Below, in pieces: positions 43,606 through 55,411 of a DNA stretch of 64,000 nt. The stretch's first letter is position 1. Each line of letters opens with the position of its first letter. The stretch comes from Budorcas taxicolor (lineage: Eukaryota; Chordata; Mammalia; Artiodactyla; Bovidae): contig NC_068926.1 in NCBI RefSeq assembly GCF_023091745.1, forward strand, positions 50,554,001-50,618,000, read 5' to 3'. The translations under genes and the position numbers were made by a program. The notes below the pieces were generated by a model, which worked only from the letters and a program-made list of their open reading frames with translations, did not search any database and was not told the origin of the DNA.

Positions 43606-43792
43606 TGCCATCTCCTCCTTTTTTCTTTAAATGTATTTGGCTACACCAGGTCTCAGTTGTGGCACACAGGATCTTTAGTTGCAGCATTTGGGATCCAGTT
43701 CCCCAACCAGGGATCGAACCCAGGTACCCTGCACTGGAAACACAGAGTCTTAACCAGTGGACCACCAGAGAAATCCCTGCCACCTCCTTCCT
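43606..43792 (-). mobile_element. CHR-type SINE with TSD
   Basis: Antisense copy (43620-43777): 'ggctacaccaggtctcagtt', 'ccaaccagggatcgaaccca', 'gaccaccagagaaatccc'. Flanks tgccatctcctcct and tgccacctccttcct match with one change and one indel. Confidence 0.88.
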
Positions 43793-43814
43793 AACTAACT
43801 GGTGAAGGCACTGT

Positions 43815-43935
43815 AATAGTTTCCAGTCGCTGCTGTAATAAACTGCCATAAAGTTAGTAGCTTGAAACAACACAGATCTCATCATGTTGGAAGTCAAAAA
43901 CCCAAAATGAGCTCGGATGAAGGGCTGCATTTCTT
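43815..43935 (-). mobile_element. Possible MaLR LTR end
   Basis: 'gctgctgtaataaactgcca' and 'agcttgaaacaacacagatc' resemble the antisense start of a MaLR-like LTR. Short and uncertain. Confidence 0.4.
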
Positions 43936-44054
43936 CTAAACAGGGATTTGAACCAGTCTTCCTTGTTTATTAATCCACACTTTCTCCACAATACCACATG
44001 GCTTCCTGAAATGAGTCAAAGCTGAAAGAAGGGAGCTACCCTTATGTTCTGATG

Positions 44055-44372
44055 TCATTCAGTCCCTATGTTGTGTCCAATTCTCTGTGACCCCATGGAC
44101 TGCAGCATGCCAGGCTCCTCTGTCATCCACTAGCTCCCAGAGTTTGCGCAAATTCATGTCCATTGAGTCGGCGATACTATATAACTATCTCATCCTCTGT
44201 TGCCCCCTTCTCTTCCTGTCTTCAGTCTTTCCCAGCATCAGGGTCTTTTCCAGTGAATCAGCTCTTCACATCAGGTGGCCAAAAGATTGGAGCTTCAGCT
44301 TTAGTATCAGTCCTTCCAATGAATATTTGGGGTTGATTTCCTTTAGGATGGACTGATCTCCTTGCAGTCCAC
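44055..44372 (-). mobile_element. Old BovB 3' end
   Basis: Antisense: 'ttgtgtccaattctctgtga', 'tgtccattgagtcggcgata', 'cagcatcagggtcttttcca', 'ggtggccaaaagattggag', ending in the 'ccttgcagtcca' region. It is more diverged than the other BovB copies and lacks the GAACT run. Confidence 0.85.
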
Positions 44373-44539
44373 CCACCTTCATATCCACTGCTTAATCACA
44401 GTATAAATCTCATCAGTCTCCTGATCACAGCAGCAACATCGCTCCCAACTAGGCTACCCACCACTCCATACTCAGCATTGTCATCTGTACTGGATCAAGA
44501 ATACCGTTCCCCCTCCTCACCTCATACTCTCGTTTATCC

Positions 44540-44765
44540 AAGCTGTAACAGCCAAGGTCAAGTGACACCTCCTTTTCCAGACTCCCTAACCATCTACGTT
44601 TCAAAACATTCCTGAAACACCCATCACATCCAGCTTTGTCAGTCTGTATGTGTGCATTTCATCCCCCAAAGAATTTTGAGATCTTTGTGGGTGAGCACCC
44701 CATCTAGGATCTCTTGGTAACTTCCAAAACACCAGCTTAGAAGGTGCTTGATGAATGGTTGTTAG
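44540..44765 (+). mobile_element. L2 3' fragment
   Basis: 'caagtgacacctccttttcc', 'agatctttgtgggtgagcac' and 'gaaggtgcttgatgaatggt' match the L2 3' end in order. Confidence 0.6.
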
Positions 44766-44945
44766 TCAGAACCCAAATCAAGGAGCTAGAGCTGCAGGCA
44801 TGTGCAGAAGAGATGCTCATTAGAGAGAAGTATTCCTTCTACATCCCTAAGGGTATCCAAGGCAGTGAGGATCCTTTAAGCATGTGCATGATGTCCCCTG
44901 AGATATACTAGGGCCTACATAAGTGGAAAAAAATGATAACAAGGA

Positions 44946-45115
44946 AAAAATAATCATTAGAGCTATGTGTCAGACCCTGTTCCAAGCTGTTTTTGTATAT
45001 TAATTTATTCCTCACAGTAGTCTTGTGAAGTAGGTGTTATCCTCAATTTATAGAAGGGGAAACTAAGGCATGGGTACACCTGAGGAGTGACCTCACCGCT
45101 TGCTTGGTTCTCAAG
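44946..45115 (-). mobile_element. MIR
   Basis: 'gctatgtgtcagaccctgtt', 'ttattcctcacagtagtctt', 'gtgaagtaggtgttatcctc' and 'gaaggggaaactaaggcatg' in antisense order. Confidence 0.8.
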
Positions 45116-45439
45116 GCCTTCTTACGTGTATGATCTCCCTACCCAAACTCTGTTACCTCTGCTTCCTCCCAAACCCAAATCTACCTCCTAAATTCTCTTG
45201 ACCTATGACCTGGGCTTCCTCTGGGGCTCTCCATTTGCTTCAGTTGCTTCCTGATCTCCAGGATAAGCCCCCTCCTGAGTCAGCCCGCCTCTGAGAACTC
45301 TCTTTATTCTGTACCCTCAGGGGTGCTCCCATCAGTCTGAAGTAGACATGCCCTCTAGAAGGACGACCATCACATCCCACCTCCACACCTGCACAGGCGC
45401 TTCCCAGCTGAGGCACACAGACAGCAAATCAGATTTTGT
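45116..45439. other. Spacer, nothing recognised
   Basis: CT-rich unassigned DNA without splice or repeat signals that I can defend. Confidence 0.3.
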
Positions 45440-45575
45440 GGGCAGCAGCACTTTGACCACTTGTAGTAATTCTCACAGAGGGTCTGGATGTGGCCCAGGG
45501 ATCGGATTTTAGCAGCCTCCTCCAAGGCATTCTGTTGCCAGTGGTCAGTGATCCCCAGAGCACACCGGGAGATAT
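45440..45575 (-). mobile_element. MER5-like hAT fragment
   Basis: Antisense wording 'aattctcacagagggtctgg', 'atgtggcccagggatcggat', 'tcagtgatccccagagcaca'. Moderate match only. Confidence 0.4.
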
Positions 45576-46710
45576 TTCAAGACAGAGGTTTTCTGATGAC
45601 TTAAAAAGCTGGTCACTCAGTCTTATTCTCCCCTCCCCCACAGCAGAAAGGCACTTATTTACATAAATTCTGCTTTCAGATGATTTTGACACCTACATTT
45701 TAAGCATAGGTGTGATTGCAGCCATCAGTTCAGCTTCCTGGGGCCTGTGCCAAGCGATCCTAATTTCTCTGTGTGGGCCACTCAGCTTCCTTGCTCTGTG
45801 ATGGACATCCCAGATCAGTCTCAGCCCTCAGAAGGGGCAGGGGATACATTCACCCTCTTAGAACACCTCCCTCACCCTGAGCAATTTGCCCCTGCAGGTG
45901 ACTCCTTCCAGACTCATCACATGGCCTATAAGAAGTGGTATCATCCTGCCATTTTAGAAGGGAGAGAGCTGGGATAGAAAGTGTAAATAGCCCTTATTCC
46001 AGTCAGCTGGCCACTGGTGAAGAGTTGCCAAGTGAGGGGAGTGTAAATGTCCACCTCAGAGCCAACTTCTGAAGCCAGGGGCTTCTGAAATGGGAAAGAC
46101 ATTAGAAAGGCTCGGCTTAAACCCCCCAAGAAGCCCCAAAGGAGATCTCCTCCCATGTGTTTCCCTATTCAAACTGAACCCTGGCAGGAAACACCTAGGA
46201 CCCAAGAGACTAATTTATTGGTTAAAACTCAGCTACATCCCAGTTACTCCCAAAGAAACAAATTATCAACCAACTTCCCCAGTCTGCAGGCATCCCCACA
46301 GTATGCCACACTCTCTTGCTAAAGTACCATCTGTATTAATTCTTAATATTTTCTTTTAAATCTTCTCACTGCCTTTACACAAATTTATCTAGGAAAGAAG
46401 CAATGTATCAGCACCTAAATTGGAAAAAAAAAAAAACTATCACTTTCCCTAAAGAGAAGAAATCTCTAAAATAAATACAATAAAAACAACATTATTGAAT
46501 TCTAGCCAGCCACTGCTGCCTACTGAAGGCTCCCAACCTGGGCTGTGGGCTCGCACTGTTCAAAACAAAATCAAAGTCAACCAATAAGGAGATGAGCAAG
46601 CGCTTAGGGATGCAAGGGGCTCTAGGGCATCAAACAGAGACTCTCCCCTTGACTGAATCACAATAGAAAGAAGATGCAGAAGGAATCCACTCTCACCAGG
46701 TAAACTCAAC
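45576..46710. other. Mostly unannotated stretch
   Basis: It contains copy 1 of a local duplication (46079-46232) and an A-run at 46425-46437. No gene or named repeat otherwise. Confidence 0.35.
46079..46232 (+). repeat. Local duplication, copy 1
   Basis: It shares 'acattagaaaggct', 'ccccaaaggag', 'catgtgtttccctatt', 'ggcaggaaaca' and 'gactaattta' in the same order with 48187-48325, about 2.1 kb away in the same orientation. Similarity fades abruptly at both ends. It may be an unnamed interspersed repeat represented twice, or a tandem segmental duplication. Confidence 0.7.
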
Positions 46711-46923
46711 GTTGTGCTCACTCAGTCATGTCTGATTCTTTGCGACCCTACGGACTGTAGCCCATAAGGCTCCTTTGTCCATAGGGTTTTCCAGGTAAGA
46801 ATACTGGCGTGGGTTGCCATTTCCTCCTCCAGGGGATCTCCCTGACCAAGGAATAGAACCTGCATCTCTCGCATATCCTGCACTGGTAGGCAGATTCTTT
46901 ATCACTGAGTCACCAGGAAAGCC
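46711..46923 (-). mobile_element. Bov-tA SINE
   Basis: Antisense copy from 'gctcactcagtcatgtctga' to 'gagtcaccaggaaagccc'. It carries an extra 'tctcgcatatcctgcactgg' segment. Flanks 'actcaacgtt' and 'acttaatgtt' suggest a 10-bp TSD. Confidence 0.88.
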
Positions 46924-48774
46924 CAGACTTAATGTTAGCAAGCACCTACGTTTGGTACTCGAAAATCTACACTCATCTCAGGGGGTAGCCAAAATAGTTT
47001 TCCCCCTGCATTTGTGGTTCCCAAAGTATAAGATGCAGACTGATTTTAGGTGGTATCTAAGGTGAATTTAAAGGGAAAAGTCATTCTAAAATCTGGTCAC
47101 TTTGGAGGAAGTGGAACAACAAAATTAAGAACTCATGGGACCATGGAAGGTGAGTGAATTTACGTGTGAGTCTAACCAAAGATTCTAACCACTTTCTCCG
47201 GACTCCAACGTTACTATGGGAACAAGAGGCACTGGCCAGTCAGACTTTCAAACCAGGTGTGACAGAATGTGATGTATGCTCCTTAAAGGCAGCCATTGCC
47301 TGCTCACCCACCCCAGGTCGCTAATTATGTAACATAGCTGACATCCACATTTCTGAGTCCCAATTTAATTTCTTTATGTCAGTTGACTTTCTTTCAGGAT
47401 AAAAGCAAAGAGGTGTTCCTCTCTTCCTTGACTAGCTATAATTAACTCCAAAAATATTCGTCCTCTAGCAGTGAAATGGTCTCTTTATAGTCACCTGGAG
47501 AGTCACAGAAAGGAAGATTGGCACTGGATTCTGAGGTTGAATAAGGCAAGGCACGGGCACTCCTTCTCCTGTGAAAACTCACCCCATCTCCTAGTCTTTG
47601 ACTGTTGCATATTTAAATAAGCCCGTCCATGGTGACCACACATTAGATTCAGAGTCTGAGACTGAGTTTCTTAGAGAAAGCAACAATGAGCTGGATTATT
47701 CATATGCGCATACCCACACCGAGGTGGCCTTTTTGTGTATCTCAGCTCAAATATTACAGTACATTGTGTGCTATCCAGTTGCAGTCCAATTTCTGACACA
47801 ATTTCCATAATAGCAAAATTTACATACAGATGGCAAATAAATAAAACCTTTCTGCCACTTGGTCTGCCGTTCTTATGGTCAGCAAATCCTATTAGGGACT
47901 TTATTAACCTGCTCAGTGATGGAAATGTTATATCTGATCTTGTGGAGTTCAGCTGTGCAATCCAGTCCTGCTACAAAATGGAATTTAACTCTCGACATGC
48001 AACACAAAACCACCAAAACTGGAGGAGATGGTCTCTTCTTTGCTCTCCATTTTCTTGAACAGCACATAATTGCAATTAGTCAATGAGCACAAAGGGAGAC
48101 AAATGGACCAACACACACAAATGCCAAGCAGGAGTAAAGACACCCTGACATGCTAGAAAGAAAGAGAAGCACGGGGGAAGGGAGGGGGGTTCTGGAATGG
48201 AAGAGGCATTAGAAAGGCTTGGCTGAAACCCCGGAGAAACCCCAAAGGAGGTCTCCTTCCATGTGTTTCCCTATTTCAGGCAGGAAACATCTAGGACTCA
48301 AGGGACTAATTTACTGGTTAAAACCAGCCACCTTCTGCATCTACACGAGGAAAGAAATGTGTTTGTAAGTGAGCTGAGAGCTTCACCTCTCTGCAAATTC
48401 TCATGAGAATCCTGTAGAATCCTGAAGAATTTCCTGTGCCCCAGGAGAATTTAGATGGAAACATCATCTCCTATCTAAGAAATTTGAGGCTCCAGGGAGA
48501 GGACTTTGGGGAGAGAAGGTCTCGCTAAGACCTTTTCTTTTGCCTTAACAATGTTCTTCATGCGCACAGTTCAGAGCAAGATCCTGGTGGATCAAGCAGT
48601 GGCCTCAATAAATCAATCCAACCTGAAGATAAAAATCTGTGGTCTTGGAGATCTCAAAATGATCATGAAACAGAATGGAAAACACAAGAGTCATGAAGGA
48701 GAGGACAAGAACCAGAGAATGTGAGAAACTTCTGAATCTCCAGCTAATTGTATTAAAAGTTATTTGTTTTCCAT
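46924..48774. other. 1.85-kb stretch without named repeats
   Basis: The largest repeat-poor interval in the window. It has copy 2 of the local duplication at 48187-48325. The part 47560-48090 is AT-rich with TAATT/ATTA-type motifs ('cataattgcaattagtcaat'), as many conserved noncoding elements are. No coding exon was found. Confidence 0.3.
48187..48325 (+). repeat. Local duplication, copy 2
   Basis: Partner of 46079-46232. It lacks ~14 bases present in copy 1 between 'ccctatt' and 'ggcagg'. Identity is about 80-85% by eye. Confidence 0.7.
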
Positions 48775-49019
48775 TGTAGAGCACTGGGGGCTTCCCAGGT
48801 GGTGCAGTGGTAAAGAATCTGCCTGCCGAAGCAGGAGATTCAAGAGACACAGGTTTGATCCCTGGGTCGGGAAGCTCCCTGGAGTAGAAAATGGCAAGCC
48901 TCTCCAGTATTCTTGCCTGGAAAATTCCATGGACAGAGGAGCCTGGCAGGCTATAGTCCATGGGGTTGCAAAGAGTCAGACATAAATGAGCAACTGAGCT
49001 CACACACTGTAGAGCACTG
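48775..49019 (+). mobile_element. Bov-tA SINE with perfect 12-bp TSD
   Basis: Sense full-length copy (48787-49007). TSD tgtagagcactg at 48775-48786 and 49008-49019. Confidence 0.95.
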
Positions 49020-49022
49020 AAT

Positions 49023-49417
49023 CCATTTTCTAGGGGTACCATAATAAAGTATCAGACTAGGGGGTTAAACAACAGAAATTTATTTTTCAGAGTTCCGGAA
49101 AATCTAGATCTTTCAAAGCCCAAGATCTAGATGCCACCTGGGATGGTTTCTTCGGAGACCTCTCGTCTTGTCAATGGCCAGCTTCTCTCTGTGTCCTCAC
49201 ATGGCTTTTTCTTGTATTTATGTCTGGTGTCCTCACCTCCTCCTCTCATAGAGACACCAGTCATATCAGATTAGGGTCTGTGCTAATGACCTCACCTCAC
49301 CTCTTGAAAGACTCTGTCTCTAAATACAATCAGATGGGGGTAGTGGTTAAGACTTCAACATATGAGTTTGGTGGGGACACAATCAGGTCCGTAACAGGTA
49401 TCCACCCTCATAAGCTA
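49023..49417 (-). mobile_element. MaLR LTR (MLT1 type)
   Basis: Antisense order: 'attttctaggggtaccataa', 'aaacaacagaaatttatttt', 'gtgtcctcacatggcttttt', 'gacaccagtcatatcagatt', 'aagacttcaacatatgagtt', 'ggggacacaatcaggtccgt'. Essentially complete. Confidence 0.85.
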
Positions 49418-49617
49418 ACTGCTGTATCTGGGATGTCAAGGTGCGTTTGTTCCCCATTTACTGAGCCCCAGCTACAAGCCATGCCCATGTCCTACATGAA
49501 GCCAACATGCCAGTATGGGAGAAACAGACAAGAAATGAGTGAACAAATAAGTCTGGCTTATTTCACGACATGGTAAGCACCAGGAAGAAAAGAGGCTGGA
49601 AAACAGGAGCATGGTTG

Positions 49618-49748
49618 GAACTTCCCTAGTGGTCCAGTGATTAAGAATCCAGGATTCCACTGCAGGGGCATGGATTCCAACCCTGCTTGGGAAACTAAGA
49701 TCCCGCAAGTCAAGAGGTGAGGCCAAAAAATAAACAAATTTTTTAAAG
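49618..49748 (+). mobile_element. CHR-type tRNA-derived SINE
   Basis: 'ggaacttccctagtggtcca', 'actgcaggggcatggattcc' and an A-rich tail. Same orientation as the next SINE 80 bp downstream. Confidence 0.85.
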
Positions 49749-49826
49749 GGATATTCGAGGTAAGAAGGTGGGGAGGGGCCAGTCCTGTTCACCATTTCAG
49801 GAATAGTGAACAAAGAAAATGCCCTG

Positions 49827-49960
49827 GGACTTCCCTAGTGGTCCAGTGGTTAAGATTTCATGCTCCCAATGCAGGGGGCTGGGATTCAATCCCTGTTTAG
49901 GGAAATAAGATCCCACATGTCACTGCCAGAATAAATAAAAAGAGATATTAAAAAATTAAA
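49827..49960 (+). mobile_element. CHR-type tRNA-derived SINE
   Basis: 'gggacttccctagtggtcca', 'cccaatgcagggggctggga' and 'agatcccacatgtcactgcc', with an AAATAAAAAG tail. Confidence 0.85.
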
Positions 49961-51261
49961 ATGGTTAACTTTATTTTTTAAAAATTCTCTGAACTGGAAG
50001 TAGACATGCTGGTTTCTGGGAACCAAGAGAAGGTATAGGCAGTCGAAACGTGGTGGGAGATGGGCAGACAGAAGAGGACCAGGTCTTTATCAACACTCAG
50101 TCCACTCTCCTCATATTCTTTCCTGCTTCCTCAGGTCACAATCAAGATCACTGGAAATCTGTAACAGGACAGGTACCATTTTACTTTACACCTGCCATTT
50201 AACCCAATCAGGATTTCAAGTACTGTGTATAAAATATCTACAACTGTGATCCTCACCGATGCAAAAAGGGCATCTTTATTTCTATTTTTCCCTTCTGAAA
50301 TAACATCGCTGAACATTGATCCTGACATCCCAACCTCAAGGGCAGGCAGAAAGCTCCTTCAGCTAAACCCACCAGGGTAAGCATCCTGGGAAAGATGTTT
50401 GATTTCCCATTTATAGGGAAACTGCCCATGGATTTATGAAGTAGCAGGTGCAACCGCATTGTCGTCAGGGAAGAAAAATCATTACTTGGGACACTGGAGG
50501 TAAGTGGCAAGTTTTCTTATTCTGAATTTCAAATTTAATTTGACTCAAGGGAGATTTCATGAGCTCTAACAGGCTGCCGGTCCTTGCCAGAGACACAGAC
50601 TGCCAAATCAGCAGTCCCCGCCCGCAGACGTGCATACGCATAGACACTGACACAAATTCAGTTAATTGCGATGTTCTGGGATAAAGGCTCGATCAGAAGT
50701 GTGAATAAAATACTCCAAGAACTTGGAGGAGTGGCTGGTGAACTTCCTGCAAAACGTTTTGTGGATTTAGACCACTCAGATAGGAAGAAATGCGATGAAA
50801 CATCCATTTAACCTTAAAATTGTGGATTATAGGTCATACCATTACATAATTCATTCTCTTTCTCCATCCTGGCTTTATGAAAGGTATCTAAATGACAGTA
50901 AATGGTAGTCAGTCTTACCATAATGGAAGTAGAGACTATCTTTTAATTTTTTACTTAAGCAACAGAGATGAAGAGTACACTACAATTTTATTGGGAATCC
51001 GATGAACTTGGCACCAAACAGTACTCCACCAAACAGCATGACAGGATCATAGAGCGCAGTTTGCATCTCTCTTTAGTACCTCCCGTTTGAATCTCTCTAT
51101 AATTATTTACTGTCCAAGTCACTGGCAGGCAACTACAAAACGATGAAAGAGCAAACTGAACCAGCTTCACATTAACGAATCCCGTGGGTCAGACGAACTG
51201 TGCACACAATTACTTATTTTTTTACATAAAATTCTCAGCCACCCTAAAGTGAGTGGTGGGA
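49961..51261. other. 1.3-kb unannotated stretch
   Basis: No repeat or gene recognised. AT-rich with scattered splice-like motifs but no consistent exon. Confidence 0.3.
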
Positions 51262-51440
51262 GACTTCCCTGGTGGTCTAGGGGCTGAGACTCTGCGCTCC
51301 CAGTGTGGGGTGGAGTGGGAGGAGCTAGGGCCCCAAGTTTGAGCCCTGGTCAGGGAACTAGATCCCACATGCCACCACTAAAGATCATGCATGGTACAAC
51401 TAAGACCCGGCACAGCCAAATAAATAGACAAATGCTTTTA
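51262..51440 (+). mobile_element. CHR-type tRNA-derived SINE
   Basis: 'agacttccctggtggtctag', 'ggtcagggaactagatccca' and 'aactaagacccggcacagcc', with an insertion of G-rich sequence near 51305-51330. Confidence 0.85.
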
Positions 51441-51664
51441 GAAACAAAACAAAAATTCAAATAAAGTCAGTGATGAAGGTAAGAAGGACACGCATTTGTG
51501 TCTCAGAATTCTACAAGATACACAGGAAGTTCTTTCAGGCCCTGGGAAATCAAACCACCAAGACTTTGAGCATTGTTTCAGCATTTAAACATATACAGGC
51601 TCCCTTAGCTCTAGGGAAAAGAATTCTCCCGATACCCTAGGTCCCCTATATTCATCAAAACACA

Positions 51665-52135
51665 GGTGGCAGATGCTGCTAATTGCTTACCCAGTATCCA
51701 TCTTCCATTTCTTCCTCATCAAGAAAACTCTGATTTGAGGTGAGGAGACTGGCGGTATGCCCAGTTAAACACCTACAATTCCCTACTCACTAGGGATGGA
51801 TTTGAGCATGAGAACAGTTTGGTCATTGAACATTAATCAAAAGGCATTGATTGATGCTTCTGGGAGTGGGATAGACTCGGGTGCACATGATTTTTCGCCC
51901 CTCTCTCTCCCCTTCCTTCCTTCTGCATGGAATGCAGACGTGACGGCCGCCACTGCAGAAGTCATCCTGTGACAGTGAGAGAAAGGCCAAGGGGATCATA
52001 CAGTCCCCGATGCTCTGACACCTGATTCACCAGATGGGCCCCTACCTGTGGAATTTCTTGCCCTTCCCTGAATCCATTCCTGTCTTGGTGAGGTCCGTGT
52101 TCTTTGAGGTTTCTGCTACATGTAGATACCCTTTG
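51665..52135 (+). mobile_element. Ancient L1M-type repeat, unnamed
   Basis: 'tgctgctaattgcttaccca', 'gtatccatcttccatttctt', 'acctacaattccctactcac' and 'cagacgtgacggccgccact' fit an old interspersed repeat. The rest of 51441-51664 is unassigned. Confidence 0.4.
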
Positions 52136-52139
52136 AATC

Positions 52140-52625
52140 TCTAACTAATCCAAGCCCCTTCAATCTAGCTTTTATCCCTAGGTGTCCATTAATCATATTA
52201 AAGTCACCAATAACTTCCAGATATAAAATGCAAAGGGTAATTTTCATGTCCATGCCTGATTTCTCAGCAGCACTCACTTCTGTTGACTCTTGTTTTCTGT
52301 CTCTTCTCTTGGCTAGTGTGATGTCACATTCTAACATTTTTTCTGCTGTTTCTCTGGCTACTCTTCTGAAGATTCTCTGCTGTTATTTATCAAATGTTGG
52401 AGTCCTTCAAGACTCAGTCACAAGCCTTCTTTTCTTCTCAGGATTTTTACTGAGAAAATCTCATTTTTCCCAAGGCTCCAATTATTATGATCTGACTGCC
52501 CAGAGACTTAAATTTCCATCTCCAGAAAAGATTATTTTCTCTATTTTGATTTCCAGACTCACATTTCTAACCGCCCTTTCCACCTCTCCATCCAAACATC
52601 CAATTACAACATCTGAAAATAACAT
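52140..52625 (+). mobile_element. L2 fragment (coding region remnant)
   Basis: 'tgttggagtccttcaagact', 'tatgatctgactgcccagag', 'cttaaatttccatctccaga' and 'tttccagactcacatttcta' follow the L2 ORF2-end order. The frame is noncoding, although one reading is open by chance. Confidence 0.6.
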
Positions 52626-52923
52626 TTCACTAGATAAATTTAATAGCCAAATAGAAATGACAAAGGAAACATTCAGTGAACTTGAAGACAGGTCAAGGGA
52701 TGTTACCCAATGTGAAAAGAACAAGAATAAAGACAGTAGAGACAGAAAAAAAATTAATAAAGCCTCAAGCAACTGTTTCAGTTCAGTTCAGTTCAGTCGC
52801 TCAGTCATGTCCAACTCTTTGCAACCCCATGAATCACATCACGCCAGGCTTCCCTGTCCATCACCTTCTCCCGGAGTTCACTCAGACTCACATCCATCGA
52901 GTCGGTGATGCCATCCAGCCATC

Positions 52924-54267
52924 TCATCCTCTGTTGTCCCCTTCTCCTCCTGCCCCCAATCCTTCCCAGCAACAGAGTCTTTTCCAATGAGTCAACTCTT
53001 CACATGAGGTGGCCAAAGTACTGGAGTTTCCAGCTTTAGCATCATTCCTTCCAAAGAACACCCAGCCAGGACTAATCTCCTTTAGGATGGACTGCTTAGA
53101 TTTCCTTGCAGTCCAAGTGACTCTCAAGAGTCTTCTCCAACACCACAGTTCAAAAGCATCAATTCTTCGGCTCTCAGCTTTCTTCACAGTCCAACTCTCA
53201 CATCCATACATGACTACTGGAAAAACCATAACCTTAACCAGACGGACCTTAGTTGGCAAAGTAATGTCTCTGCTTTTGAATATGCTATCTAGGTTGGTCA
53301 TAACTTTCCTTCCAAGGAGTAAGTGTCTTTTAATTTCATGGCTGCAGTCACCATCTGCAGTGATTTTGGAGCCCCCAAAAATAAAGTCTGACACTGTTTC
53401 CACTGTTTCTCCATCTATTTCCCATGAAGTGATGGGACCAGATGCCATGATCTTTGTTTTCTGAATGTTGAGCTTTAAGCCAACTTTTTCACTCTCCTCT
53501 TTCACTTTCATCAAGAGGCTTTTTAGCTCTTCTTCACTTTCTGCCATAAGGGTGGTGTCATCTGCATATCTGAGGTGATTGATATTTCTCCCGGAAATCT
53601 TGATTCCAGCTTGTGCTTTCTCCAGCCAAGCGTTTCTCATGATGTACTCTGCATAGAAGTTAAATAAGCAGGGTGACAATATACAGCTTCGACGTACTCC
53701 TTTTCCTATTTGGAACCAGTCTGTTGTTCCATGTCCAATTCTAACTGTTGCTTCCTGAACTGCATATAGGTTTCTCAAGAGGCAGGTCAAGTGGTCTGGT
53801 ATTCTCATCTCTTTCAGAATTTTCCACAGTTTATTGTGATCCACACAGTCAAAGGCTTTGGCATAGTCAATAAAGCAGAAATAGATGTTTTTCTGGAACT
53901 CTCTTGCTTTTTCCATGATCCAGTGGATGTTGGCAATTTGATCTCTGGTTCCTCTGCCTTTTCTAAAACCAGCTTGAACATCAGGAAGTTCACGGTTCAC
54001 GTATTGCTGAAGCCTGGCTTGGAGAATTTTGAGCATTACTTTACTAGCAAGTGAGATGAGTGCAATTGTGCAGTAGTTTGAGCATTCTTTGGCATTGCCT
54101 TTCTTTGGGATTGGAATGAAAATTGACCTTTTCCAGTCCTGTGGCCACTGCTGAGTTTTCCAAATTTGCTGGCATATTGAGTGCAGCACTTTCACAGCAT
54201 CATCTTTCAGGATTTGAAATAGCTCCACTGGAATTCCATCACCTCCACTAGCTTTGTTCGTAGTCAT
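52924..54267 (-). pseudogene. BovB reverse transcriptase, 447-codon open remnant
   Basis: The longest open frame in the window. It covers the RT region from 'TTNKASGGDGIPVELFQIL' through 'GFRKGRGTRDQIA', 'YFCFIDYAKAFDCVDHNKLW' and 'GKGVRRSCILSPCLFNFYAE' to the YADD box and beyond. Relative to the 25-kb and 8.4-kb copies it reads RRSC where they read QGC, within the conserved RT motif. The RTE endonuclease belongs upstream but lies inverted on the other strand, so the protein cannot be made as a unit. This remnant gives a good reference for BovB RT. Confidence 0.92.
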
Positions 54268-54646
54268 GCTTTCTAAGGCCCACTTGACTTCACTTTCCAG
54301 GATGTCTGGCTCTAGGTGAGTGATTACACCATTATGCTTATCTTGGTCATGAAGATCTTTTTTGTACAGTCCTTCTGTACAAAAGTCCTTCTTAATTCTT
54401 CTGCTTCTGTTAGGTCCCTACCATTTCTGTCCTTTATTGAGCCCATCTTTGCATGAAATGTTCCTTTGGTATCTTGAATTTTCTTGAAGAGATCTCTAGT
54501 CTTTCCCATTCTGTTCTTTTCCTCTATCTATTTGCATTGATTGCTGAAGAAGGCTTTCTTATCTCTTCTTGCTATTCTTTGGAACTCTGCATTCAGATGC
54601 TTATATCTTTCCTTTTCTCCTTTGCTTTTCATTTGTCTTCTTTTCA

Positions 54647-55411
54647 CTTGGATGCAATCTCAAAAATGACAGAATGATCTCTGTTCGTTTCCAAGGCAAA
54701 CCATTCAATATCACAGTAATCCAAGTCTATGCCCCAACCAGTAATGCTGAAGTAGCTGAAGTTGAACGGTTCTATGAAGACCTACAAGACTTTTTAGAAC
54801 TAACACCCAATTCCTTTTCATTATAGAGGACTGGAATGCAAAAGTAGGAAGTCAAGAAACACCTGAGGTAACAGGCAAATTTGGCCTTGGAGTACAGAAT
54901 GAAGCAGGGCAAAGGCTAATAGTTTTGCCAAGAGAATGCACTGGTCATAGTAAACACCCTCTTCCAACAACACAAGAGAAGACTCTACACATGGACATCA
55001 CCAGATGGTCAACACCGAAATCAGATTGATTATATTCTTTACAGCCAAAGATGGAGAAGCTCTATACAGTCAGCAAAAACAAGACCGGGAGCTGACTGTG
55101 GCTCAGATCATGAACTCCTTATTGCCAAACTCAGACTTTAATTGAAGAAAGTAGGGGAAACCACTAGACTATTCAGGTATGACCTAAATCAAGTCCCTTA
55201 TGATTATACAGTGGAAGTGAGAAATAGATTTAAGGGCCTAGATCTGATAGGTAGAATGCCTGATGAACTATGGACAGAGGTTCGTGACATTGTACAGGAG
55301 ACAGGGATCAAGACCATCCCCATGGAAAAGAAATGCAAAAAAGCCAAATGGCTATCTGGGGAGGCCTTACAAATAGCTGTGAAAAGAAGAGAAGTGAAAA
55401 GCAAAGGAGAA
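54647..55411 (+). pseudogene. BovB endonuclease remnant, inverted relative to its RT
   Basis: It reads the apurinic/apyrimidinic-type endonuclease of BovB: 'MISVRFQGKPFNITVIQVYA', then a frame break near 54810. The metal-site motif region DWNAK (about 54828-54842) follows, then 'QIDYIL' and SDHELL near 55107-55124, and the linker 'NRFKGLDLIGRMPDELWTEV'. Several frameshifts prevent translation. It belongs to the same insertion as the minus-strand RT. Confidence 0.9.
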
